Part shown: positions 48,080 to 58,389 of the stretch, piece by piece
Layout of the letters: each line of letters begins with the position of its first letter
How positions within the stretch are numbered: the first letter of the stretch is position 1
Source: Micrasema longulum
Taxonomy: Eukaryota; Arthropoda; Insecta; Trichoptera; Brachycentridae
NCBI GenBank assembly: GCA_022494885.1
Contig: JAGVSM010002703.1
Span: 496,001-560,000, forward strand
DNA: 64,000 nt
Direction: 5' to 3'
Made by a program: the position numbers and the translations under genes
The notes under the pieces: model-generated
The model's input: the letters and a program-made list of their open reading frames with translations, nothing else
Databases searched by the model: none
Told to the model about the DNA's origin: nothing

Positions 48080-48515
48080 AACTTCATGGTTGTCAAATAG
48101 GTGCGAAGGTTTTCACGGTCACTGTTATCAATATTATGTATCTTTTTTGGGTGATACCGTGTATGTTGGATTTGATCCGACGTTTCGGCTACCATTGCAG
48201 GAGCCATCTTCAGAGAAAACTGTGTGTTTTATAAAGAAATGTATGTGTTTATGTACTAGTAATTTGTACCGTGTCACAGTCAGCAGTAGGCACATTTCTA
48301 GTTTTGTAGGAAAGAATAATTATGTTTATGTACTAGTGATTTGTACTGTGTTGCAGCCGGCAGTAGGCACATATCTATTCGTTTTTGTCATATGTAGTGC
48401 TGGGAACCATGTTGAATTTAATTTAAGCCTGTCGTCATTGTTTATATTATCTGGATGTCTGTGTATTTCAATTGCCTCTTTTATTATTCGTGCACTATAA
48501 TTACTAGGTTCACTT
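48080..48515 (-). mobile_element. Penelope-like element 3' end fragment
   Basis: Minus-strand reading gives SARIIKEAIEIHRHPDNINN, then DDRLKLNSTWFPAL, the motif that ends many Penelope-like ORFs. It is followed downstream by EDGSCNGSRNVGSNP, matching the conserved gatggctcctgcaatggtag-type 3' sequence. A block of about 95 bp is tandemly duplicated (about 48237 and 48318). Confidence 0.7.
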
Positions 48516-48569
48516 TAATTCATGGTTGTCATCTATAAACATTTTTTTTGTTTAATTATTCCTTATTTT

Positions 48570-48929
48570 TTATATTTTATTTTTGACATCCAGTAAGAAT
48601 GTCCAATCCGTGGCATGCATCAACTTTTCTGACTCCCTACAACCAATGTCATGAAAGAGCGAGGTCAACACAGTCCGTAACTTGACAATACTCCCGTCTT
48701 TCCACGATTCTGGCAAAAGGTTATGGACCTTTTTGCCTACGTAAAAGTGTTGTCTCGATGCCAGAACAGTGTTGACCCCTTCACTTAGTATCAGATCGGT
48801 ATGAGAGTATCTTGTATTATGGTTGTGGTTGACGCTTGGGTAAATGTCTCTATTTATGTGTGTAACCACTACCGTTCTCAATATATACTGTTGAATAATA
48901 TTCAGTACTCTGAATTCTTTGAAGAGCAA
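48570..48929 (-). mobile_element. LINE RT C-terminal fragment
   Basis: A 119-codon frame reads LFKEFRVLNIIQQYILRTVV, then NHNHNTRYSHTDLIL, FYVGKKVHNLLPESW and LRTVLTSLFHDIG, a CR1/jockey-type LINE C-terminus. The N-terminal RT core is missing. Confidence 0.7.
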
Positions 48930-49604
48930 GTCACTTGGATAACGAAATGTTTTTTTAAAAATGAATCGGATTTAAGATTTCTGTGCAATTGCTACAATTG
49001 TCCAGAGTTTGTGACGTGGAGGCTAACGAGTTGGACTAGTCAGTAGTGTTGCCGGTGGAATGCAACGGGGCAATCGCAGAATTTAATTGAATCACACCCT
49101 CCAGGCACATGTGACTCACTGCGACCCTACTGATGGTTTAAACCCCTAACTATAAAAATATAAAATAAAAAATGTTCGCAAAAATAACATTTGGAATATA
49201 ATAACGCACTGTTTCTAAAATGCAAATTATTATTGCTGTTGCAACTTTTAGTAGGTGACTATAATTTCTCATTTTATCCAAGTTTCTTTTGAAGAAATGC
49301 TATATTTTTTTCTTAAGATGGAAAAGTTGACGATATATGTTTTTACGCCCCAAGTGCGTCACCATGACTACCTGTGCTATTTATTACGCAGGTGCTACCT
49401 TTGCAAATCAGTGTGTGAAGTGATGTGGATGATGAAAAAGATCGTGGTCAATTTATATTATGTACACGAGACTACATCACACTAGGCTAAGGGAGCATCC
49501 CTACATCCTCTCAGTCGTTGGGAAAATTGCAATATTATCACTTTACTTCGACACGAGGGTTCTCGGGTAAAAATCGTGATAAAAAGAAACCAAGTGTAGA
49601 TAAG

Positions 49605-49710
49605 CCCGCCTAGTAGTGTTGGGGTTTGCGCGTTTGCAAACCATGCTTAAGATCCCAAGTGTGATTTCTGTAAGAGTAAACATGGATTTTATTTTTAAAA
49701 AATTAAAATT
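49605..49710 (+). repeat. S1 SINE head fragment
   Basis: 'gcctagtagtgttggggttt', 'gcaaaccatgcttaagatcc' and a decayed box B match the S1 head. Confidence 0.5.
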
Positions 49711-49841
49711 CTATTGTAAATGATAATGAAGTGCGTATTATGTCCTGCTGGATGACTTTCTTTCAACGCAAAGATGCTCAGGCTACCAGATTACAGAGAC
49801 CTATGAAACAAATAATTTCAATCGTTGAAAAATAATTTTAG

Positions 49842-50442
49842 CATAGGGTCAAAGCACCAGTATATGACCACCCCCCAGTTAATGACCATTGGTTAATAAA
49901 ACACAATATAATAATAATTGCTACATGTGTCCAGTCAAAATACTTTTTACACTAGAAACTATGACAAAAGTAGTAAGCGGACACATCTTTTGGTAAGAAA
50001 CAAATCTATCAGTTTCGAACTGTGAGTTGTCAAAAGGTAATAGTGCGTCTTGCCGTTATTGTTCTGAGATTGATAGTGTTTTTATAAGGAAAGGTGTGGT
50101 TAGTGTTTTATTTGATGCTATTTCTTATGCAATTCTTTGAATATATCCATATTCTAATGTGTAAGGGTGTTTTATAATGTAATGATGTAACTAGATCTGA
50201 GTATTATTTTTACTGGGGTAGTAGTGGTCATTCACTGGTGATTCTGCTATTTTTTTAGAGTAATATTAATTATAATTGTAATATTCGTATTTCAATAAAA
50301 AGTAAAAGAACTTAAAAAAATAATGTGTTTTTTATTGTTTTCTTTTATTTTGTACGCTTGGATATTAAAATTTATACCTTTAATGTGGATGTCACTACAA
50401 GCTGAACCTTAAACGATCATTCATTGGTGCTTTGACCCTATC
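49842..50442. mobile_element. TIR element, about 600 bp, superfamily unknown
   Basis: ATAGGGTCAAAGCACCA (49843-49859) and its exact complement (50425-50441) are terminal inverted repeats extending imperfectly inwards (gtatatgacc / atgaatgatc). No intact ORF is present. Confidence 0.65.
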
Positions 50443-50661
50443 TGAATAAGTGAACTGAATAAGTTTTATAACAGATGACAAGCTATATGTCGATAGTTTA
50501 TCGAAACGAATTTTTAAAATATTTTGCGTCAATATGTGTATTTTATTTTTATATAAATGAATAAATCACGACACACAATAAATGAATAAATTAGTTCTCT
50601 GTCAAGGAGATTAAGGGAAAGAATATGTTTTAATTGCCAAATGGGCGAAGTATGAAAACAT

Positions 50662-51139
<478 letters not shown>

Positions 51140-51542
51140 TGAGTGAGAAATTGGTAAAATATTAAATGGAATCCAGAAAAAAGAGAGCTTGAATTTAATG
51201 TATGTTTCCTGTCAAACTGACAAAGGAATCTTAAGATTTTGTTTTATTTGTAAATAGCTTTTTATGATATTCTTTTAATCAAAATGTATTTGTAATATAA
51301 ACATTTATCGTGCTGCAATGTATTGCAATTTCATCTTTAAAGTTGATACATATTAAAATAAATACATATTTGGTTATCACTTTAAGCGCAGTTATAATAA
51401 GTTTATTTAGTGCTTAAACAAACGTTTAAAGCCCTGTGTGGAACATTCTTAATCAAAAGATTAAAATAAAATAACTTTGTATTTGAGAATTCTATACTAA
51501 TATTATATATACAAACGTGTGATTGTATGCTAAGTAGCATTA

Positions 51543-52148
51543 AGGTGATTCTAAAAAAAAATTGAAACTAATTATTTATAGATGGCACTTTTGTATTTTT
51601 TTACTGACAAATGCCATTTTTACGTTTGTTTTCAATAGAAATTTTACGAAATTTGGTTTGCGGAAACTTAACCCATATCTTATTTTTCAATAAGGGCGGG
51701 TAGATGTTGAAATTAAATAAAAGAAGTTATGTGTGAGATATTAAAAAAAAAATCTTTTTTATTTAAAAGGCTTATATGCGCCATTAAGTGTGAAATATGA
51801 CATTGTTTAAATGCCCACCTCGGCTTCTTACGGTGACACGGATCCGAGTGGTCCAATTTACAATGACTCTTCTGCGTAGATCGGGCTGAATTTGAGCGAT
51901 GGCCTGTGTTATGTTCACCTTTAGGGCATCGCTCGATTGTAATTTATTTCCATAGACCTGTGACTTCAAGAAACTTTACCAAAAAAATATAGCAGGGTCA
52001 AATTGCATGACCTTGGTGGCCAATTCGGATGAACCCTGCGAGAGAAATTTCCATTGAAAATAAACGTAAAAAAGGCATTTTTCAATAAAAAACGATAAAA
52101 GCGTCATCTATAAATAATATTTTTTATATTTTCGTTTAGAATTACCTT
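51543..52148 (-). mobile_element. Tc1/mariner-type relic (about 606 bp) with long TIRs
   Basis: The ends, about 100 bp each (attctaaa...attatttatagatgg.. left; complement of the right ..attatttatagatgacg), are inverted copies. The minus frame 51969-51784 reads KSQVYGNKLQSSDALKVNI and then IQPDLRRRVIVNWTTRI; just upstream in another frame is WPPRSCNLT. Together they match the C-terminus of mariner/Tc1-type DDE transposases. The catalytic core is deleted. Confidence 0.75.
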
Positions 52149-52166
52149 TAATATTTTGGGAAAAGT

Positions 52167-52671
52167 TTAATCCAACGAAGGTTGTTCATATTTATTTTTA
52201 AAATTTGGTACAACTAGACCATTTACAGATGTAAATCTTGTTAGATAACTACTGTGTTCCAATTTATTTTTATACATTGTGGTGAATATCTGTTGGATAA
52301 TAATTTTACTCCATGAAATACCCTTAACTGATAAAACATTGAATAATTTATGCACGAATGGAGTATTTTGTTTCTGAATGTCTTCATTAGTTGGTGCAAT
52401 CAATTTCACAAGTGCATTTTGAACATTTTATGGAAAGAGGAACTAAAAACTTTAATTTGTCAAGCTGGCGACGGATCTTAACTTTTTGTATTTTTTTATA
52501 ACATATATATTCCACTATAAAACAATCAATAGTCATACCTAAGTAAAGATCTTCGTTCACAATGTCTAATTTATCACATAAGCAAATTCTATCAAAGTAA
52601 TAGTTATGAAGGCCTTCTAAATATTTTTTTAAAATTGTAACTATGATGATTGTGTATGTATGGTTCTGCAT
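52167..52671 (-). mobile_element. possible LINE C-terminal fragment
   Basis: Two overlapping minus-strand frames read DLYLGMTIDCFIVEY and then LFNVLSVKGISWSKIII with YKNKLEHSSYLTRF. The order resembles a degraded CR1/jockey-type ORF2 end. Weak, with no catalytic motif. Confidence 0.4.
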
Positions 52672-52957
52672 GAAGGTTTAATTAGTGTCCTGACGAAACT
52701 TGTAGACTTAGAAAAGTATGTAAGTAGTTGTATACAAATATTTAATAACATTTTATTCTACTCAACGAGAAGATTCTAACGAAAATGTCTTTTCTGTAGA
52801 AAATCTAGTCATGAATACTCTTTTTATATTTATTGCTTTTACAGTACATTATGCATTTTCAAAACAACACAATGGAGATGTCTCATACCAAGTGGGTTGG
52901 ACATTAAGTACCATATGCTTTATATTTTACGCAAATCTCCTACAGAAATGAAATTGA

Positions 52958-53149
52958 TATGAAAATAAAAGGGATGGGATAAAGTTTATTTATAAAGGGA
53001 TAAATCCTGATCAAATATATCAATTCCATGTTAAATCCTTTGAAAGCCATATAAAAAGAAGGGTACAGTGTAAAGGATGTCGGAAGTATATGTGGGTAAC
53101 TTTGGACGAAGGACCGCAGTGGGTGATTAATGTGCAAAGGTGCATTTAA
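52958..53149 (+). CDS. unrecognised open frame with CxxC pair, possible gene or element fragment
   Basis: A 63-codon frame without a start codon, preceded by TGA, contains GINPDQIYQFHVKSF, then RVQCKGCRKYMWVTL and QWVINVQRCI before TAA. The CxxC pair suggests a zinc-ribbon-like piece. It has fewer AT-rich codons than the noise ORFs. No family recognised; it could be a decayed transposon or terminal exon. Confidence 0.25.
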   Translation, partial: YENKRDGIKFIYKGINPDQIYQFHVKSFESHIKRRVQCKGCRKYMWVTLDEGPQWVINVQRCI

Positions 53150-53461
53150 AAAAGAATAAAGATTTTATATTCATTTTAATTTTTATACTATTTATTGGAC
53201 GTTTGAAAAATTTGCTTCCTTCTAGGGTTCTTCATTTTATTTATTGATTAAGCGTTTTTTAGATTATCAGAACTGTTCAGATGCTTACTGAGTTTTGGTA
53301 TTTCATTTTTGCACCGTAACTGGCGACAAGGTCCATTGTGCAATGATGAATTCAAAACTTATATTTCATCGAAATACTAAGATGGTAACGAAAAAGAAGC
53401 AAAAATAATCTGTTTAGGAAGAATTTTATATTATTTATTGATTAAGAATTATATATTATAA

Positions 53462-53655
53462 ATTACCAGTGACACAAAGAGCCATGGAAAGAAGAATGCT
53501 GGGTATTTCGTTGAGAGACAGAAAAACAAATAAAGGAGCGGGAAAGAAGGTCGCCGATGTGGTCTACAGGGCTGCCAACCGGAAATGGAGCTAGGCTTGT
53601 CATATAGCCAGAACTACAGACTCTAGATGGACAAAAAAAACCGATACACAAGTTT
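53462..53655 (+). mobile_element. RTE-like LINE fragment
   Basis: The frame reads LPVTQRAMERRMLGISLRDR, then ADVVYRAANRKWS, a stop and RTTDSRWT, the usual C-terminal region of RTE-like ORF2. Confidence 0.7.
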
Positions 53656-53691
53656 AAATTTGATGTCAAATGAATTAAAAGTACAATACAC

Positions 53692-54068
53692 GTACACGTA
53701 TCTGATATATTTAGTGTAGGGTTTTGTTCCTATAGAACAAACCTTTTGAACATTTTCAAAGATGGTGAATGGTAATTATATTTATTTATTCATGCATTTT
53801 ATAATACTCACAGTTTTTTGTTCACTTTTCCCAGCTGTATGAAACAGTACTTATGATTTTCTTGTTGTATTACTGTAGAATGTTTTATTATTTAAACTTT
53901 CTACTGGATATGCTGTATAATTTTAAGGTTATTTTTTTTTTATATAAATCTTGAGTATACGGAAATTTATGTATTAAAAAAAAAAAAAAATTGCCAAATA
54001 CGTAGTATTATAAATATTTGTTAAAGGCAGGATTGCCGTTTATGTTAATAAAATAAAATAAAATAAAA
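53692..54068 (+). mobile_element. LINE 3' end copy (pair with 62690-63222)
   Basis: Begins 'cacgtatctgatatatttag', shares long stretches with 62810-63222 ('cccagctgtatgaaacagta', 'gccaaatacgtagtattata', 'aggattgccgtt') and ends in (aataaaataaa). It is 5' truncated further than its partner. Confidence 0.7.
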
Positions 54069-54104
54069 AACATGAGCAAATAATAATTAACAATATGTTG
54101 TTCT

Positions 54105-54210
54105 TTTTTGCGGTGCCTTATTAGGTCTCCCCAACATTGGCGATCACGACAGGGAAAGCATCTTGGTCCTGCGCTACTCCGAGGCTAGGACAACGGCTTG
54201 TTTAGAATCA
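54105..54210. repeat. interspersed repeat shared with 47298-47410
   Basis: See 47298-47410; same orientation, with small differences. Confidence 0.5.
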
Positions 54211-54440
54211 ACTAAAAAGAACAATTTATTTATTAATTCATTTATACAAATACATACATATTACAAAAAATACAATAATAACGTATCTTAAACTCTATGA
54301 AGCCAATGGCCCTGTGTTGAGTGTGTGTGTTCTGATAGATTTTTGGTTCACGATGGCCCTTTTTACAATGTTACGTACATATTTACGCCACGTGGCTCTA
54401 GTTTTAAGTGTCAACAGAACTCACCGACGAGTACTTCGAG

Positions 54441-55191
54441 CATAGAATTAAGAATAGTCCAGAAACCGCATACGCACATCAAACAGAAGGAGACTCAAGT
54501 ACTCATCAATGAGAAGGTTTACGTTTTGACCCATTAGTTTCTTCGTAGACGTCGCTCAGTATGCAACTCCTGATTTGAATTCAACTATGCCGTGTAGTGT
54601 CCTTTTAAAATGCAGAAATACTGTTAAGATCTTAAAGAAACAAGATGCAATCACATTTCATGTGTAATAAGCAAATGAATGTGTATGTAGCAAATGCATT
54701 ACTCAAAAATTGAATTATTTTCTATCTGTCAGATTGTCAAAGAAACAAAATGGAAATTTCGTTAATGAAAAAAATAATGAAAATTAGACCTCAGATTAAA
54801 CAACGCCGTGGGGGACATTTGAACGACATTATCTTTCAAACATCTAATATTATTTAACATGATATAAAAATATCAATTTTATGTCAAATAAAATTTGTTT
54901 TAAGTTCAAAGTTCATTTATTCAATTACTCTTATTAAATGACTCTTTACTTATCTACTCTGTTGTGTCAATCAATGTTTCGGCGAGCAAATATAAAATTT
55001 TAGAGAATTCAACAAATTACTTTTTTTTAGCTTACATTTGTGTTATGTTTTTTTTTTCCATCAAGCAACATTACCCGGCGTCTTCACGAATGCGAGCGGC
55101 GAAAGTAAGGCGGAGTGGGGGAATTATTGGACACATTCCGATGTATTCAAATATGATTCTACGCTCCTTCGAGACTATTCTTAATTCTATG
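54441..55191. mobile_element. non-autonomous P-element-like transposon, copy 2 (751 bp)
   Basis: The left end CATAGAATTAAGAATAGTCC and the right end GACTATTCTTAATTCTATG form TIRs. The flanking 8-mers ACTTCGAG (54433-54440) and ACTACGAG (55192-55199) differ at one base. The small frame at 54587-54667 reads MPCSVLLKCRNTV to AITFHV, the same THAP-start as copy 1, with one of the adjacent Cys changed to Ser. Interior blocks are collinear with 5776-6553, with indels. Confidence 0.75.
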
Positions 55192-55358
55192 ACTACGAGT
55201 TAAAAAAAGTTCTCGTATCTTCAAAAACGGCCGGTAAAAAAATAAATTATAATTGGTCAGGAACAAAGTGTTTTTATTTTTTTTTAGCAATGAAAAGCAC
55301 TAGAAAAACGCGTGATAAAAATTGACGTTCGTTTTTTAAATCGGCTGAAAATTCCTGA

Positions 55359-55586
55359 AATCTGATATTCATAACCGCTTCTTTTGAGGATTCCTTCACG
55401 ACAGCCCTTCAATCACTTGAATTGAGATTATCCACAGGTACCCACAGTGTAGAACTAAGGGAGAAGAATGTCAAGATAAGGGTAGCATCCGGTAGAAATT
55501 CAAGGTGTAATATAACAAAACTGACAGGTGAAGTGTCAATTAGACAGGTGCTCGAGGGGAAGGGATTCTTGACAAAAGTATTTTAA
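55359..55586 (+). CDS. unrecognised 75-codon open frame without start codon
   Basis: Preceded by TGA at 55356-55358 and ending at TAA 55584-55586. It includes ASFEDSFTTALQSLELRL, then STGTHSVELREKNVKIRVAS and CNITKLTGEVSIRQVLEGKG. Composition is protein-like and unlike the AT-rich noise around it. It may be a terminal exon or a fragment of an unknown element. No family recognised. Confidence 0.25.
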   Translation, partial: NLIFITASFEDSFTTALQSLELRLSTGTHSVELREKNVKIRVASGRNSRCNITKLTGEVSIRQVLEGKGFLTKVF

Positions 55587-55642
55587 AAGCATGTAAAATA
55601 TAATGACGTTATTGACGCTATTGAGAAATAATTATTTTTGAA

Positions 55643-56060
55643 CAATATTTTGAGCAATAAATTACAACAGGGATGGAGATTACCTAAGAAAAGGGAATAT
55701 TGAAGTCCAAGTATTTACAAAGCTTATTACCAGTCATTGTTTAAGTGACCACACCGTGTAACATTCACCATTCACCTATGTTTGGACATCCATATTTCTT
55801 CAATTCTTCTATTTGTTGATTTAAGTGAAGTTAAAGAGCTGAAACCTTTATTTTTGTGAAGAAATCGTGTGGCTGAATCATTTTACATACTTGGTAACGC
55901 CTGAAAACAATTTTCCAATTTTTAAACTTCTTCTTGGACCAGTTGGTTTTATTAAAACATTTGAGTTTGTCCAACTGTCTACAAACATTTGGACAAACTC
56001 AAATATTGTCATATTTCGAGTACTTTCAAATGTTTGTAGACAAGCATGGATTTTGCTACC
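55643..56060. repeat. family-A element copy
   Basis: Starts 'caatattttgagcaataaat', contains 'caaagcttattaccagtcat' and 'agttaaagagctgaaacctt', and near 55960-56045 has closely spaced inverted copies of 'gtttgtccaa.tg.ctacaaac'. Confidence 0.65.
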
Positions 56061-56103
56061 CGTGGAGTTATAAACATTAAAATTTATTTTATTTAAAATG
56101 TGA

Positions 56104-56297
56104 CACTTTGTAATTTTTACCACGTAAGAGTTTGATTTATTTTAACACAACTAGTTTCAGGTATTCTGAATTACCCATTATCAGGAGTAAATAAAGACGT
56201 TTTTATTAACTCATGATGATAGATAATTAAGAGAACCTGAAACTAGTTATGGTATAATATATTCAACTCTTATGTGGTAAAAATTAAAAAGTGTTTA
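56104..56297. mobile_element. palindromic MITE (194 bp)
   Basis: The left arm 'acactttgtaatttttacca' through 'caactagtttcaggt' and the right arm 'acctgaaactagtt' through 'tggtaaaaattaaaaagtgt' are complementary over about 60 bp. It lies directly beside the family-A copy. Confidence 0.75.
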
Positions 56298-56914
56298 AAT
56301 TTCAACAAAATAAAAAAATCCCCAAAGTAAATGCTGAAACAATAAATAATTAATATTATTTAGACAAAGAAGCTTGTTTACTTTGAATCCGTTCAGTGTA
56401 AAAAAAACTTGTGGTTCAGAACAAAGTTTTTAAAAAAAATTAATTTTATTAAAATTTGTTCTAACTGAAATAAAAAACCACGTTCTCCAACCGGCAGAAA
56501 AAGGTAAAGAGGTACTGAAGACCATTAAGAAATGAAAAAAAAAAACAGACTACAAAAACAGCAATATAAAATATTAAAGATAAATGATATCCTTTATCTA
56601 ACAGAAACTAAAGAACTCTTTTAACAGAATAAGCACAAAAATATAACTGAACTCTTTCAACTTAAATTCTTGAAATTTGAAACTAAAGCTTGAAAAAAAT
56701 TGTACTTAACATGAACCCAATACGAGAATATCAGAACAATATCGTACACATGTTTTTGAGACGAGGCAAGAACTGTTGACACTAATAAACCAGAAACTGA
56801 ATTATACAATAAACTACCAGACAAAACTAAACAAAAGACTCAGACAACCTTCACAAAAGATGTTAAAAATATTATCATTAACACTAGAATATGAATTTAT
56901 AAAAAAGAAAAAAA

Positions 56915-57055
56915 ACATTGATGTTTAAACATAAGCAAAATGGTGAATGTAACACAGTGTGTAAAGTGGCCAATGACAGGTCATAAGCACTTGAAATGAC
57001 AAGACTTCCATGTTCCCTTATTAAACGTGTTTTCGCTCTCTGTTGCAACAAATTA
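56915..57055. repeat. family-A fragment
   Basis: 'aaaatggtgaatgtaacaca', 'gtgtgtaaagtggccaatga' and 'ctctctgttgcaacaaatta' match the right half of family A. Confidence 0.6.
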
Positions 57056-57729
57056 AGATACAACTTTTCTTGAGTTTTACTAAATGCTTGCATTAGTAAC
57101 TTTTCCACGTTTATATAAAGGTTCACATTTCGGAATTTTCGTTTCAGTTTGAAATCTCTAAATACATTATAAACTTACTTTTGGATGGTGTTATGCAAAA
57201 ATGCGATAAGCCACAAAATCTTTAAAAAATGATGTAGTATAAGAATTATGATCCAAAAGTGATGGTCTGACTTTGGAAAAATAGTTTTATAAGTTTGCAC
57301 TTACAGATTATTTGTAATATCTCAATGTGTTGACAAAAAAACCTACAAATTGACTGAGAATAATGAAAACTTCTTTGATATGCAAAATGTATTAGTATTA
57401 ATGTGAATAAAGATCAATATGTGACTAACATGATAACAATATTGTAAAAATTAATGTGCTAACACATCGCAAGAAACGCTTTCTTTGCTAGAATTGCAAA
57501 CAAGTTTTTTTTATTACAAACGGCAGCTGACTTTATAATTTTGGGATTCACATTGGTAGTAAATCTTGTGATATATTCAAGGTCTGATTTAGACCACGAA
57601 GCATTTATTTACATTTTATTAATTTTTACTTAAAATTTTCCATCAAAATAAAATATGATCTATTGATAGTTTTACATTCGAAAAACGATAAAATTAATTG
57701 ATTTAAATATAAATTTTCTTTTTTTGGGA

Positions 57730-58140
57730 AGTAGCATTGGAAAAAAGAGTTAACGTGGTTGAAATGCGATCTCTTGTACCAAATCAATACATGATAGGGT
57801 TACGAATGATGAAATCAGACAAGAGAATACATCTAAATTTGGTTTGATTGACAAGATCAAGAAAGGTTTACTGAGATGGTTTGGTCATAAAGATTGAATG
57901 GAGAACGGTAAAACAGGTATATATGGCAAAAATGAACTGTTATGTGGAACAAAGATGGCCGAGGAAGACGTGCCATGATCTGATTAATCAAAATCTTAAG
58001 TCTGGTCATGTCAAAAACAGGTAGAACCAAAGAACATTTTTGAAAGTAGAAGAAGTCAGGAATCTTTGCCAGGATAGACGTATATGGCGGTTTATTATTT
58101 CCACTTACCCCTACGGAGAAATGACGCGATGGTAGTAATG
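57730..58140 (+). mobile_element. LINE 3' end fragment (family E)
   Basis: Degenerate forward translation in shifting frames: VNVVEMRSL, LLRWFGH-like, then WPRKTCHDLINQNLKSGHVK and a YPYGEMTRW-like end. It is collinear with 3756-4377 and 15118-15345. Confidence 0.65.
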
Positions 58141-58149
58141 TTTTTTAAA

Positions 58150-58385
58150 TCACCATTCCCTTTCCGAACTTGATGATGCATAGGGCACTGCATTGGTACA
58201 TCAATCGTAGCGTTTTTTGATCATTTTTTTGTTTTATGAAGGAAAAAAATGCCAGTCCGGGGACTTCTAGTGTAAAAACATTCTAGTAAACAAATATTTC
58301 ATGTTAACCATGTCGGGAATCGAATACGAGACCTCTTGTATGGTAAGCCCTCCCGCTGGCCACTACACCACGAGGCCGATTCGGT
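58150..58385 (-). repeat. tRNA-derived SINE (family S1), near complete
   Basis: The minus strand reads 'ggcctcgtggtgtagtggcc', box-B-like GTATTCGATTCCC, 'acatgaaatatttgtttact', and the tail 'ccctatgcatcatcaagttc'. It immediately follows the family-E LINE end. Confidence 0.7.
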
Positions 58386-58389
58386 AAAT

